The notes beneath the pieces are model-generated. The model was not told the DNA's origin. It was given only the letters and a program-made list of their open reading frames with translations, and made no database searches. A stretch of DNA of 64,000 nucleotides, from assembly GCA_016937155.1 (NCBI GenBank), contig JAFGWM010000027.1:1-64000 (forward strand), written 5' to 3'. The stretch is from Deltaproteobacteria bacterium (lineage in GTDB: Bacteria; Myxococcota_A; Polyangia; HGW-17). Positions 17,768 to 27,221 of this stretch are shown in pieces. Every line of letters begins with the position of its first letter. Positions within the stretch are counted from its first letter, which is position 1. A program made the position numbers and the translations under genes.

Positions 17768-18973
17768 ATGAGAGTTCAGTTAAGTGACAGAGCAGTAAAT
17801 ATTCCATACAGTCCCATTCGCAAGCTGCTACCCTTTGAGGTTGAAGCCACAAAAAGAGGAACAAAAATATATAAATTGAATATCGGTCAGCCTGATATTG
17901 AAACCCCTGCTCCTTTTTTCAAAGCTCTGGGCAATGATCTTCCTGAAGTTCTGGGATATGGACCTTCACAGGGAATTCCAGAATTCAGAAAAGCTGTTTC
18001 TGATTATTACAGATCACTTGATATTCCATTTGAGCCGGATGAAATCATGGCAACCATTGGTGGCAGTGAGGCCCTATTCTTTGCATTTCTTTCCGTCGCA
18101 AATCCCGGCGATGAAATAATTGTTTTTGAACCTTTTTATACCAACTACTCCGGATTTGCAGTTTATGCCGGAATCAATCTGGTTCCATACACACTGAAAC
18201 CTGAAAACGGATTTCATCTTCCTGCGCGTTCGGAAATTGAAAGATTAATAACTCCTTCAACAAAAGCTATTCTAAGCTGCAGTCCAAATAATCCCACAGG
18301 GACTGTTTTTTCAGTTGAAGAAATGCAGATACTTGCTTCAATAGCAAATGATAATAATCTGTTCATTATCAGCGATGAAGTTTACAGAGAGTTTTCCTAT
18401 TCCGGGGAAATTCCCCCAAGCATAATGTCTCAACAATCTGTCTGGGACAGGGCAATAGTCATTGACAGTATTTCAAAAAGATACAGTGCCTGTGGTGCAC
18501 GAATCGGTAACCTTGCAACAAAAAACAAGGATATTTATGATGCAGTTTTAAGATTTGGTCAGGCCCGGCTCTGCCCTGCAACTGCAGAGCAGATGGGGGC
18601 TGTTACACTCTATGAGATGAATCATGAATACTTCGACACCGTAAGGAAGGAATACAGTATTCGCAGAGATGCTATCTATGAAGGTCTCATGAAAATTCCC
18701 AATGTGGTCTGCCAAAAACCAAGTGGTGCATTTTATATTATGGCTCAGCTTCCAATTGATGACGGAGACAGTTTTGCAAAGTGGCTGCTTACGGATTTTT
18801 CATTTGAAGGTGAAACAGTTATGGTTTCTCCAGGTGCCGGTTTTTATGCAACACCGGGAATGGGAAAACAGGAGATTCGCCTAGCCTACGTTCTGGAGGA
18901 GGAAAAATGTACACGGGCGATGGAACTCCTTGCCATAGCTGTTGAAAAATACCGGACTGAGGTAATGAAATGA
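17768..18973 (+). CDS. Class I/II PLP-dependent aminotransferase (aspartate-aminotransferase-like)
   Basis: Product of 401 residues. Fold-type I signatures are present: YGPSQGIPEFRKAVSDYY near 64-81, GGSEAL (98-103), CSPNNPTGTVF (171-181), SDEVY with the PLP-ring Asp (202-206), and SISKRYSACGARIG with the Schiff-base Lys237 and phosphate-binding Arg245. The closest named group is the archaeal/bacterial aspartate or aromatic aminotransferases of subgroup I-gamma. GCGGAGG stands 8 bases upstream. The stop overlaps the pyrE start in ATGATG, so the two are coupled. Aspartate feeds pyrimidine synthesis, which makes a link to pyrE attractive but unproven. Confidence 0.88.
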   Translation: MRVQLSDRAVNIPYSPIRKLLPFEVEATKRGTKIYKLNIGQPDIETPAPFFKALGNDLPEVLGYGPSQGIPEFRKAVSDYYRSLDIPFEPDEIMATIGGSEALFFAFLSVANPGDEIIVFEPFYTNYSGFAVYAGINLVPYTLKPENGFHLPARSEIERLITPSTKAILSCSPNNPTGTVFSVEEMQILASIANDNNLFIISDEVYREFSYSGEIPPSIMSQQSVWDRAIVIDSISKRYSACGARIGNLATKNKDIYDAVLRFGQARLCPATAEQMGAVTLYEMNHEYFDTVRKEYSIRRDAIYEGLMKIPNVVCQKPSGAFYIMAQLPIDDGDSFAKWLLTDFSFEGETVMVSPGAGFYATPGMGKQEIRLAYVLEEEKCTRAMELLAIAVEKYRTEVMK

Positions 18974-19533
18974 TGTACGGCAATGAAAGGGATATCCTTC
19001 TCAGGCTGCTTGTTGAACTCAGTTATGTGGAAGGAGAAGTCCTTCTGGCTTCTGGAAAGAAAAGTACATTTTACGTTGATTGCAGAAAAACAGCTCTAAC
19101 CTCTGAAGGACATTACCTGATTGGAAAAATCATGCTTTCTCTGATCAGGGAACATTTTCCGGAGGCTGAAGCTGTGGGTGGGGTGGCACTGGGAGGCTGT
19201 TCTTTGGCAAGTTCAGTATCTCTTATCAGCCATATTGATTTATATCCCCTTGATGCTTTTTATCTTCGCAAGGAGGCAAAAAGCCATGGAATGGGAAAAA
19301 TTCTGGAGGGAAATATTCCTCCAGGCACAAAATGTGTACTGGTGGAGGATGTCGTAACAAGTGGTGCAAGTACCCTTGATGCAATACAAAAAGCTGAAAA
19401 TGAAGGTATTGAAGTTATTGGAGTTGTAGTTCTTGTTGACCGAGAAGAACAACATGGTATGGCAAAGATAGCCCAAAAAGTTCCTGTAATTCAGGTGTTT
19501 AAAAAATCTGATATACTGGCGGCAATAAAATGA
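18970..19533 (+). CDS. pyrE: Orotate phosphoribosyltransferase
   Basis: Product of 187 residues, a normal length. The PRPP loop reads VLVEDVVTSGAST (123-135), with the two acidic residues and the TSG turn. The upstream YLRKEAKSHGMGK (98-110) carries the lysines that contact PRPP, and VGGVALGGCSLA (69-80) is the usual glycine-rich segment. The enzyme joins orotate and PRPP to orotidine 5'-monophosphate in de novo pyrimidine synthesis in the cytoplasm. Its ATG overlaps the aminotransferase stop by 4 bases. Other phosphoribosyltransferases share the loop, so the orotate assignment rests on overall layout. Confidence 0.85.
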   Translation: MMYGNERDILLRLLVELSYVEGEVLLASGKKSTFYVDCRKTALTSEGHYLIGKIMLSLIREHFPEAEAVGGVALGGCSLASSVSLISHIDLYPLDAFYLRKEAKSHGMGKILEGNIPPGTKCVLVEDVVTSGASTLDAIQKAENEGIEVIGVVVLVDREEQHGMAKIAQKVPVIQVFKKSDILAAIK

Positions 19534-20219
19534 AACTGATTTCATCTCTGATAATAGTCACCGGGCTACTCATTTCATGCACAACAGAAAAGACACTTGT
19601 TAATATAAGTCATGCTCTTGTTCATATTAATCCCGGTGATTATCCCAAAGTTCTTAAACGCTGGACAAGAAAAACCACTATCATCAGAAAATTTGATACA
19701 ACCCTTGATGTTGAAGCAACCCTTCTCTCCTGGGAGTTCCGATGGGGGTATACTGTTAAATATTCCCGTGATTTCAACCTTTCCGAAACTGAAAAGAAGA
19801 ATCTCTGGTCTCTCCAGCAAAGCGAGCTGGAATCCGGAATCGAGTTTGTTTTAGTGGTTGCAACTACTGTTTCAGCATGGAATGATCTTGAGAAAGGAAC
19901 TCCAAAGTTAGCAGGGCCTGGGAAAAAAGCCAAAGGTTCCCATTGGAGAATCAGCCTCAGAGTTGATAAAAGTCATGATGAAATCCTTCCTGAATATGTA
20001 AAAGTAATAGACCCAGTTACTCAGATACACACAAATATGTTTCCATCTATAGGCCATTTTCACAGACTGTATCTGGTAAGGTTTCCAGCTAAATCAGGAA
20101 ACAAAAAAGTACTCCCTGACAATGCAAAACTTATCCAGTTGAAATTTACCGGACCACTGGGAAAAACCAGTCTGAAGTGGTATACAACAAACACTCAAAT
20201 TCAGTCTTCTCAGGAATAA
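19530..20219 (+). CDS. Predicted lipoprotein of unknown function
   Basis: Product of 229 residues, with a lipoprotein signal ISSLIIVTGLLISC (Cys17). The mature part is beta-rich (EFRWGYTVKYSRDF, FVLVVATTVSAWND) with a conserved-looking LEKGTPKLAGPGKK block, but no domain is recognised. It overlaps the pyrE stop by 4 bases and is followed after one base by the next lipoprotein gene, so four genes run as one transcript from 17768. Why envelope lipoproteins follow pyrE is not clear from sequence. Confidence 0.75.
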   Translation: MKLISSLIIVTGLLISCTTEKTLVNISHALVHINPGDYPKVLKRWTRKTTIIRKFDTTLDVEATLLSWEFRWGYTVKYSRDFNLSETEKKNLWSLQQSELESGIEFVLVVATTVSAWNDLEKGTPKLAGPGKKAKGSHWRISLRVDKSHDEILPEYVKVIDPVTQIHTNMFPSIGHFHRLYLVRFPAKSGNKKVLPDNAKLIQLKFTGPLGKTSLKWYTTNTQIQSSQE

Positions 20220-20220
20220 A

Positions 20221-21042
20221 ATGAAAAAAATCATAATACTGTTCTCGTTATTTTTCACTGTATCTAATATCTCATGCTCAGAAAAAAAATCCGTAACAGA
20301 AAAATCGCCTGCACCATCTCAATTCAATTTTACAACTACAACTCAGGAGAACCTTTCACTGGTTATTGAAAATGTTGGAGATGTTACTGTAAAGAGCAGT
20401 ATTCCCGGAAAAGCAGTTGTCACAGTGGAAAAAGTTGCTGTTTCTCATTCCCGGAAAAAAGCAGCTGAACTCCTTGACAAAATAATTTCAACCCCGGAGA
20501 AGACCAGGGAAGGAATCATTAAATACAGACCAAAGTTCCCTGAAATTTCCTCATCTGAAAAGGTAACTACAAATGCATCTTTCCTGGTTCCTCTTAATCG
20601 CAGCATTCCTGTCAATGTAGCAATGGCAAAGGGAAAACTCACTGTGAGAGGTATTATCGGCACTTTAAGTGCGGTTTTGACAAAAGACTCTTCAGCTGAA
20701 ATCAATTCCTTTTCAGGCTCTATCGAACTATCCTGCCAAAATGGAAATGTATTCGCAGGAAATAAAATATCATCTGGAAAAATATCCACGCTGAAAGGAA
20801 ATATCACCCTCAAGCTCAGGGAGAAAAGTCTTAAAGGGGATATCGAGCTTAAAAGCACCACTGGAGACATCTCACTGCAGCTACTTAACAATCCGGAGTA
20901 TTCAATAGAGATAAATTCCAAGGCTAAAATAGTAAACAAATCAAGTACGATAAAATTGCCCAATGGCAGGAAATCCGGAAATAAATTCTTCCTGAAGGTA
21001 ACAACATCCGGAACAGTAACCATAATGCCTGACCTGTGGTAG
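20221..21042 (+). CDS. Lipoprotein with DUF4097-like beta-helix domain
   Basis: Product of 273 residues. The lipoprotein signal ends NISC (Cys19). The mature part is a run of short strands (NVGDVTVKS, KGKLTVRGIIGTLSA, NSFSGSIELSCQNGNV, STLKGNITLKL, STTGDISLQLL) with G-x-(I/V)-x-(L/V) periodicity, the hallmark of DUF4097/DUF2807 right-handed parallel beta-helix proteins. Family members are often extracytoplasmic; their role is mostly unknown. It starts one base after its neighbour and ends 8 bases before the next ATG, so it belongs to the pyrE-lipoprotein operon. Confidence 0.78.
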   Translation: MKKIIILFSLFFTVSNISCSEKKSVTEKSPAPSQFNFTTTTQENLSLVIENVGDVTVKSSIPGKAVVTVEKVAVSHSRKKAAELLDKIISTPEKTREGIIKYRPKFPEISSSEKVTTNASFLVPLNRSIPVNVAMAKGKLTVRGIIGTLSAVLTKDSSAEINSFSGSIELSCQNGNVFAGNKISSGKISTLKGNITLKLREKSLKGDIELKSTTGDISLQLLNNPEYSIEINSKAKIVNKSSTIKLPNGRKSGNKFFLKVTTSGTVTIMPDLW

Positions 21043-21050
21043 TCTCAAAA

Positions 21051-21956
21051 ATGCGCAAATCATTTCTTCAGGTAGGCAAAACAAGGTTCGCGTTTATAAC
21101 CACCTGTTATAACTCAAAACCAACTGCTAACTCGGGAATTTCTTCCAGCACCATGGATTCCGGCTCCAAAGACTTCTCAAAATCCATTCCACTGTTCTTT
21201 TTACACGGGTTTCCAACCACCAGTGCTTTGTGGAGCAGTGTTATAAGCGAGCTGGAAAATGATTTTCCATGTGTTGCACTTGATATTCCCGGATTCGGAG
21301 ATACAACAATCCCCCTTGACATGGAACGGGATATAGAAAGTAATTCTGAAGCAATACACAGATTTGCATCCGCCCTTTCCCTTGAAACAGCCCATATCGT
21401 AGCACATGGAAGCGGCTGCGCAAATGCTCTGGCTCTGGCTCTTCAGAGACCCGGATTTGTGAAATCACTCTTTCTGATTAATCCACAGTTTGGTGACAAT
21501 CTTCCCGGTCTTTTCATGAGATCCATTAAAATTATCGCAAAAAATAATTTTTCCTGGAATCTGGCCTTTAAAACAAAAAGCATCTATTTCCTTCTGGAAA
21601 AGGGACTCAGAAAAACAATGGTGAGAAATGAATTGTCTGATCAGATTATGCAGGAATTTTTAAGACCGCTGAAAAATTCACCAAGTGCAAGACTGAGATT
21701 TCAAAAATTTCTTAATGATTTTAATCCCCGTCTCACATCAACCCTTACAGGCCATCTTAAGAAGATTAAAATTCCTGTGACAATAGTATCAGGTGAAAAT
21801 GATAAAATATCCACTTCTGAATGGGGAAGTAATTTTTCAAAAAAATTCACTAACGCCAGGCATCATATTATTGAAAACACAGGAAATGTTCTGCCCCTGG
21901 AATCTCCATTGCAACTATCAGATATCATTTTGCAATCAATGGATTCAGTTTTCTAG
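21051..21956 (+). CDS. Alpha/beta-hydrolase fold protein with a degenerate catalytic triad
   Basis: Product of 301 residues from ATG 21051 (GTG 21036 is an alternative, overlapping the upstream stop). The fold is clear: FLHGFPTTSALWSSVI, VALDIPGFGDT, and the elbow IVAHGSGCANALALAL. In family members the elbow is G-H-S-x-G; here it is A118-H-G-S-G, so the nucleophile position (120) is Gly and a Ser follows one place later. The acid Asp251 (SGENDKIS) is present, but the usual His is Asn279 (ENTGNVLPLESP). The protein is therefore probably not a normal serine hydrolase. It may be a binding or structural protein, or use a shifted Ser121; no signal peptide is seen. Confidence 0.75.
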   Translation: MRKSFLQVGKTRFAFITTCYNSKPTANSGISSSTMDSGSKDFSKSIPLFFLHGFPTTSALWSSVISELENDFPCVALDIPGFGDTTIPLDMERDIESNSEAIHRFASALSLETAHIVAHGSGCANALALALQRPGFVKSLFLINPQFGDNLPGLFMRSIKIIAKNNFSWNLAFKTKSIYFLLEKGLRKTMVRNELSDQIMQEFLRPLKNSPSARLRFQKFLNDFNPRLTSTLTGHLKKIKIPVTIVSGENDKISTSEWGSNFSKKFTNARHHIIENTGNVLPLESPLQLSDIILQSMDSVF

Positions 21957-21976
21957 ATTTTTTCAGATTCTTTATT

Positions 21977-23095
21977 CTATTTATCTTCGTATTCAAAGGA
22001 GATTGGAGCATCCTCTGTACTAAGATTCTCCCATGAGGACTCATCTCCACTGAGGCTGCCTCTGAAGAATCCTACAAGTTCCCCAGCAACAAATTTTCTC
22101 ATGAGAGAGTGATCACCTTCTCCTGAAACGCAGGTACTGCAGATTGTGCAGCTCTCAAGATCATCAAGCATATCAAGATGCCCGTATTCAAGTGCGAGCA
22201 CATGAAATGCAACTGATGCACTCGCTTCATAAAACTGTACATGATTATCGCCTTCAGGAGCACACGCACTAGAAAACATGTTCACTGACTCAGTACTGAG
22301 TTCAGCACCAATGACAAGGGATGGAAAATCAAAATCAAATGGACCGTCCACAACCCTTTCTTCACCGCCAAGGGGTCCGCCTGTGCCATCCACCGGATCA
22401 ATTCCAGCAACAGCCTGAGCACAATCAGGACAATCGCTGAGAAGCAGCCAGGTAACTTTTCCTCCCCTGCTGTGTCCTGCAATACCCAAAAGCTCAGTTG
22501 ATACATCACATGACGTGATATCCTGAAGGTTTTCCACAATCCAGTCTCTGAATTCACCAGCTGTAATCGCTTCTTCAGCAGCATTTGGTTTTCCCAATGG
22601 ATTACTGTCAGCACTATACATCTGTGGAGCGACCACTGCGAATCCATGGGAGGCTATATGTGTAAGTATCCCGGAAAACCATGTGGCATCAAGTAAAAAA
22701 CCATGCTGAAAAATAACAGTGGGATAAATCCCACCGTCTGATGGAACATACAGAGTGAAATCTACGGGACTGCCTGTAACTTCAGCAGTAAAACTTTCCA
22801 CAGTTACAGTGAGCTCTCCTTCATTCCAGATATCCGAATCCGAAACATAAACACCACTGGTTGTGTTGTTGGTGGTATTATTAGTTGTGTTATTGGTCAT
22901 ATTGTTTGTGGTGTTATTTGTAGTATTGTTAGTCTGGTTGTTTATAGCATTATTTGATGAGTTGTTAGTGGAAGTGTTATTATTGGTTGAATTATTCATG
23001 TTATTGATGTTGCAGTCAGAACAGGTCTCGGTGTCATCACATGCAGTCAGGCTAAGTGAAAAAAACAGTCCCAACAGAAAAAATAATCGGTACAT
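21977..23095 (-). CDS. Chlorophyllase-like alpha/beta-hydrolase lipoprotein
   Basis: Product of 372 residues. The lipobox LTAC gives Cys19. An Asn/Thr/Ser linker with repeated NNTT follows to about 80. The hydrolase domain has VIFQHGFLLD (127-136), the nucleophile elbow GHSRGG (207-212, Ser209), and GIDPVDG (231-237), a combination typical of chlorophyllase-type and PET-hydrolase-like esterases, and a GHLDML segment for the His. Six Cys in the C-terminal third probably form disulfides. A GAGGAGG site precedes the ATG. It is a convergent neighbour of the degenerate hydrolase (20 bases between stops). An ester is the likely substrate; chlorophyll is not implied. Confidence 0.83.
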   Translation of the reverse strand: MYRLFFLLGLFFSLSLTACDDTETCSDCNINNMNNSTNNNTSTNNSSNNAINNQTNNTTNNTTNNMTNNTTNNTTNNTTSGVYVSDSDIWNEGELTVTVESFTAEVTGSPVDFTLYVPSDGGIYPTVIFQHGFLLDATWFSGILTHIASHGFAVVAPQMYSADSNPLGKPNAAEEAITAGEFRDWIVENLQDITSCDVSTELLGIAGHSRGGKVTWLLLSDCPDCAQAVAGIDPVDGTGGPLGGEERVVDGPFDFDFPSLVIGAELSTESVNMFSSACAPEGDNHVQFYEASASVAFHVLALEYGHLDMLDDLESCTICSTCVSGEGDHSLMRKFVAGELVGFFRGSLSGDESSWENLSTEDAPISFEYEDK

Positions 23096-23182
23096 AGCTT
23101 CCTCCTCAGGTTTTTAAGCAGTGGAAGAAATATACCTTCTATTTATTACTTTTCAAATAATTTTTTACAGATAGTATTAATG

Positions 23183-25171
23183 TCAGAATTTTTTCGCTGT
23201 GGTCCCTTTTACTGCCTTGAATGGCTCAACATGCCCACCGATATGTTTTGCAAGGAATTCTTCAGATCTGGCTATGAAATCCATCCTGTTGGATTCTCTT
23301 CTGAACCCGTGGCCTTCATCTGAATATACTATATAAAGAACCTCATTACCTGATTTTCTCACAGCCTTAACAATCTGATCACTTTCAGAAATCTTAACTC
23401 TCGGGTCATTGGCACCCTGAAAGACCGCAAGTGGCCTTACAATTTTATGAGCACTGTACAAAGGACTGCGTTCCCTTATCATTGCTGCATCCTTGGTAAG
23501 ATCTCCCACTCTGGTTGAAAAAACTGCCATCATGGGTTTCCAGTAGGGAGGAATTGTCTTTAAAAGTGTCTCAATAGAGGATGGACCTACAATATCAACG
23601 CCTGCAGCATACAGTTCAGGAGTGAATGCCATTCCTGCAAGAACTGCATATCCGCCATAGGAACCACCCATTATTGCAACCCTTTTGGCATCAACATCAG
23701 CCTTATTAATGGCCCATTTTACAGCATCAGTAAGATCATGCTGCATTTTTCTTCCCCATTCCTTGTTTCCCGCATTCAGAAATGCCTTTCCAAATCCTGT
23801 GCTTCCACGAAAATTTACCTGAAGGACAACATATCCCCTATTAGCAAGCCACTGAACCATGGGATCATATGACCAGCTGTCGCGATGCCACGGACCACCG
23901 TGAACCAGAAGTACCATAGGTAATTTTCCACTTGTTTTCCCCGTTGGAACTGTAAGATATGAAACAAGTTCAAGACCATCTCTGGATTTAATGCTAACGG
24001 GATTCATCGGGCTTAACTTGTATTTGGAAAGTTCCATTCTTGTTTCCACTAAGAGCGTGAAATTATCGGCCTTTCTGTCATAGAGATAATACTTGACGGG
24101 AGATACAGGACCGGCAGTTGCCACAATCCATCTGGAATTGTCATGGCTGCGATTGATGATTCCGTATCTGAGATTTCCGGCAATATTCCTGATAGCTTCA
24201 ATATCCTTTCCGAATGAACTGTCCACAACCACCAGTTCCTTTTTGAAGTACTCAAACTCAACGGCTTCCACATGATTGTCATCGGGATTCAAAATAACTC
24301 CACTAAGGTCAGCCTTTTTACTTTTGAAAATATCTGTGATTTTGCGTGTTTTCAAATCCATCGAATAAAGTCGCGATTTATCTGAGCCTTTATTTCCCAT
24401 CACAAGAAGGGATTTCCCATCCTTTGAAAAAGCCAGTGGGCCACCACTCTCCAGATAGTCCCAGGTGCGATATGTTTTCCATGGAGATTTAACACTGTTT
24501 CTCACTAGCAGACTTTTTTTTGCATCCTTGTCCATTGCTATGGCAGCTCTGATTTTCAGATTATAATCAGCTACCCAGCCAAGAATATTTCCAGGATTTT
24601 TTGTATCCAGTTTTATTTTTCCTGTTTTAAGATCAAGCATGTAAACATCAAAAACTTTATTATCCCTCATGTTCAGAGAAATCAGCATCTTCCCCGGAAT
24701 ATGCTTTCTCATGGCGATAACGCCAGCTCTCACGCCCTTTTCCGGGGTCAGAAGCTTTTCCTTAAGTGTTTCCAGATCAACCTGGTACAGCCTGTAATTT
24801 TCATTTCCGTCCTTGTCCTGAAGATAAAACATGGATTTTGAATCATGGTTCCAGAAATAGGCTGTAATTCCCCTGTGTGTATCAGCAGTTACTGCTTTTT
24901 CATCATCCTTACCCAGTGTTTTAACATGGATATTTTTCACTCCATTCAGCGGAGCAATGTAGGCCAGAAGTCTACCATCGGGTGAAATCTGGAGACCGCT
25001 CTTCTTTGCATTTCCGAAAAGGAGTTTTCTCGGTATAAGAACATGCTTTTCAATTGCTTTTTGGGGTTCATGAATTTTCGCTTTCTTTTTTACAGTTGTT
25101 TTTTCCTGCTCTTTTTTACACCCGGAAAAAACAAAACTCAGAATAATTAACAGCACTACAGAATTTCTCAT
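23183..25171 (-). CDS. S9-family serine peptidase (acylaminoacyl/prolyl-oligopeptidase-like), lipoprotein
   Basis: Product of 662 residues. The lipobox VFSGC (Cys17 or 18) is preceded by a hydrophobic stretch and a strong AGGAGGTGAG site, which fixes the ATG at 25171 over the 25231 frame. The first 400 residues form WD40/propeller blades (ISPDGRLLAYIAPLNGVKNI; AFSKDGKSLLVMGNK), and the C-terminal domain carries GGSYGG (Ser504), GANDPRV (Asp589) and DEGHGF (His621), the S9 triad with the usual spacing. Such enzymes cleave short peptides or acylated N-termini outside the cytoplasm. No operon partner is close. Confidence 0.9.
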   Translation of the reverse strand: MRNSVVLLIILSFVFSGCKKEQEKTTVKKKAKIHEPQKAIEKHVLIPRKLLFGNAKKSGLQISPDGRLLAYIAPLNGVKNIHVKTLGKDDEKAVTADTHRGITAYFWNHDSKSMFYLQDKDGNENYRLYQVDLETLKEKLLTPEKGVRAGVIAMRKHIPGKMLISLNMRDNKVFDVYMLDLKTGKIKLDTKNPGNILGWVADYNLKIRAAIAMDKDAKKSLLVRNSVKSPWKTYRTWDYLESGGPLAFSKDGKSLLVMGNKGSDKSRLYSMDLKTRKITDIFKSKKADLSGVILNPDDNHVEAVEFEYFKKELVVVDSSFGKDIEAIRNIAGNLRYGIINRSHDNSRWIVATAGPVSPVKYYLYDRKADNFTLLVETRMELSKYKLSPMNPVSIKSRDGLELVSYLTVPTGKTSGKLPMVLLVHGGPWHRDSWSYDPMVQWLANRGYVVLQVNFRGSTGFGKAFLNAGNKEWGRKMQHDLTDAVKWAINKADVDAKRVAIMGGSYGGYAVLAGMAFTPELYAAGVDIVGPSSIETLLKTIPPYWKPMMAVFSTRVGDLTKDAAMIRERSPLYSAHKIVRPLAVFQGANDPRVKISESDQIVKAVRKSGNEVLYIVYSDEGHGFRRESNRMDFIARSEEFLAKHIGGHVEPFKAVKGTTAKKF

Positions 25172-25484
25172 ACTCACCTCCTGGAAGTGTTTGATGGAAG
25201 TCGCCTTCCAGATAAAATGTGAAAAAAACAACCGGAGTAGTCCGATCTATATTCCGCCATTTTAACAATGAAAAACAACATCATTATTTAATTGGATTAT
25301 AAAGTAAACTTATAATTATATATTTTCAACCATGAATATAACATTTCAGTTAAAAAAATGTGCCTAGTGAAATTGCACAGGTGAAATTTCGTGGGATTAT
25401 CCTCTTATCACAAGGATTCCAAGATCTTATCAACTGAGTGTTTATGATCACATGGATTCAAACAAGTTAACTTTTTGGGGAATT
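25172..25484. other. Intergenic AT-rich stretch upstream of the S9 peptidase gene
   Basis: About 310 bases without a gene. It holds the peptidase ribosome site and long A/T runs. Two nearby copies each of GTGAAATT (near 25368-25392) and TCTTATCA (near 25402-25430) are seen, without clear promoter spacing. I see no RNA gene. Confidence 0.5.
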
Positions 25485-26405
25485 TCAGTAGGTTTTTACG
25501 GAATCAGCTTTTCTGTCTCTTAAGGCTTTCATTCTTGCAACAACTTCCTCAGGACAGTGTTTTTCCATTTCGGATAGTATTTCATCCATTTCAGCTACAT
25601 CAACTTTAATTCTTCCGGCAACCGCTTTATACGCATTGGAAAACTTCTCATAAAAGTCCTGAAGCTGGTCGCCTTTTCTTAATGGCCATATAGGACCATA
25701 AGTGGCATTCTCCATCTTTTTCAGATAGAGGGTAACCTTGAAAAGTGGCCCCGCAACCTTGTGGGTGAGTACAATTGTGTAAAGGAAGATGATAATAATA
25801 AAAATTGCAGAAAATATTATTACACCGATGAAAATTCTCTGATTATTACTCTTGCGGACTTTGGAGGCTTTTGCCTTGTCACTCTGCAGCTTACCAAGAG
25901 CCTGTTTCAGTTGTTTTTCCTTCTGGGTGATACCCTTGTTTATTTCCTTTTTGAGACTTTCCTTGTTTGCAGCTATTTTCTTTTCCATCTCCTTGATGGC
26001 TTTGGCATCATCCTGCTTCATTTTCTTAAGATTTTCCTCAGCCATAGCCTTGAGATCTTCAACAGTCATCATCAGTTGGAGTATTTCTGTTGCAACCTTC
26101 GTCTTATTCTTGAAGATGGTTTTGGTTTCACCACTCTGGGAAGTGAAAACACTTTCGGTTTTGTCCGAAGCTTCCTTGAAAACCTTAAGTGTTTCACCGG
26201 ACTGAGTCTTAAAAATAGAAATATTTTCATTTGCCTGCTTTTCCTGAAGCTCAGTGGACTCACTGACCTGCCTGAACATGAGATATCCCAGCAGGGATGT
26301 CAGTAAAAGAGCAATGGCAACCATTATTAAAGCGTAGGTCAACTGAAACTTCTTATCCAGAAGATAGTTTTTCAGATGTCTTTTGGGTTTTGCGGGAGCG
26401 TTCAT
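25485..26405 (-). CDS. Two-helix membrane protein with periplasmic coiled coil and HAMP-like region
   Basis: Product of 306 residues. Two transmembrane helices (about 21-44 and 190-213) bracket a Lys/Glu-rich coiled coil of about 145 residues. After the second helix comes LTHKVAGPLFKVTLYLKKM (213-231) with GPIWPLRKGDQLQDF, the HAMP-type linker usually found in chemoreceptors and kinases, and then a short helix to residue 306. No kinase or methyl-accepting domain follows, so it could be an adaptor or sensor working with a partner. The gene stops 80 bases before no neighbour on the same strand; the HEAT-repeat gene lies 24 bases upstream, so the two are an operon. Confidence 0.75.
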   Translation of the reverse strand: MNAPAKPKRHLKNYLLDKKFQLTYALIMVAIALLLTSLLGYLMFRQVSESTELQEKQANENISIFKTQSGETLKVFKEASDKTESVFTSQSGETKTIFKNKTKVATEILQLMMTVEDLKAMAEENLKKMKQDDAKAIKEMEKKIAANKESLKKEINKGITQKEKQLKQALGKLQSDKAKASKVRKSNNQRIFIGVIIFSAIFIIIIFLYTIVLTHKVAGPLFKVTLYLKKMENATYGPIWPLRKGDQLQDFYEKFSNAYKAVAGRIKVDVAEMDEILSEMEKHCPEEVVARMKALRDRKADSVKTY

Positions 26406-26429
26406 ATATTGTCCTCCGTATATCTGATA

Positions 26430-27221
26430 TTACATGTTGTTTGCCAGAAACCGCTTTACGTTCGGCACCACAGCAGGAATAGTTGCTTCGTAACACTGTC
26501 TTATGGTTGCCTCGTTCAGATCCCCGGAAAGTGATGCACCGGCACTGGTCATCATTTTTATGGCTTTTCTGGGGAAAGTAGTAACAAAAACCTTTAACTG
26601 GCAGGATAATTCTCCACCACCATGACTTAGTATTAAAGTTCCATCAAGCATATAGCCCTTAAGTCTCTTTTTCTTAAGGTCTTTTTTCGACGGCACCTTA
26701 CACTTGGGCCAATATGGAGTCACATAACTTACTCTTGAAAAAGACCCGGAAAGCATATCTCTCATGGATGAGAGAATCCTAGCCTTCCCGCTTTTGTAAC
26801 CGGTAAGGCCGAAGGGACCGATGTTTAAATAAATTTTCTTACCCTTGAAATTGACAGGTGGGCAGTTGTTTTCAAGCAGTTTCAATGCCTGCTTTGCCAT
26901 TTTCCTGACATAACTTTTGTCTTTTTTAGAGGCTTTCTTCAGGGAAGGAATAGCTTTGTTGTTTCCAAGTTTTCCAAGGGATAACGCCGCTGTACCCCTC
27001 ACCGTGGGATGCTTATCATGATTCAGAGAATATAATAGTGCACTGAAAGCTTTCCCCACACCCTTGTGACGCGATAGAAGCATTGCCGCAGTAACTCTGA
27101 CCTTGTAATTATCACTGGTTCGCAGCGTTTTTATAAGAACATCCACACTGTCAGCTCTGGCATTGGTGGTTATGAATGAAGATAAAACGATTGAAGTTAT
27201 TATTATAATAAATATTCTCAT
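26430..27221 (-). CDS. Secreted HEAT-repeat protein
   Basis: Product of 263 residues with a signal peptide (IIIITSIVLSSFITTNARA). Residues about 25-120 form two to three HEAT/PBS-lyase-type repeats (NYKVRVTAAMLLSRHKGVG; KHPTVRGTAALSLGKLGNN; SYVRKMAKQALKLL). The C-terminal domain (about 125-263) is basic and beta-rich, with LNIGPFGLTGYKSGKA and LDGTLILSHGGGELSC, and resembles nothing I can name. Its gene is directly upstream of the HAMP-like membrane protein gene. An interaction scaffold in the periplasm is likely. Confidence 0.75.
   Translation of the reverse strand: MRIFIIIITSIVLSSFITTNARADSVDVLIKTLRTSDNYKVRVTAAMLLSRHKGVGKAFSALLYSLNHDKHPTVRGTAALSLGKLGNNKAIPSLKKASKKDKSYVRKMAKQALKLLENNCPPVNFKGKKIYLNIGPFGLTGYKSGKARILSSMRDMLSGSFSRVSYVTPYWPKCKVPSKKDLKKKRLKGYMLDGTLILSHGGGELSCQLKVFVTTFPRKAIKMMTSAGASLSGDLNEATIRQCYEATIPAVVPNVKRFLANNM

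Noticed and set aside
22863-23117. Plus-strand Val/Leu-rich open frame
   Set aside because: Antisense of the NNTT linker of the chlorophyllase-like lipoprotein.
25761-26306. 181-residue plus-strand frame with hydrophobic stretches
   Set aside because: Antisense of the HAMP-like gene, whose coiled-coil composition explains it.
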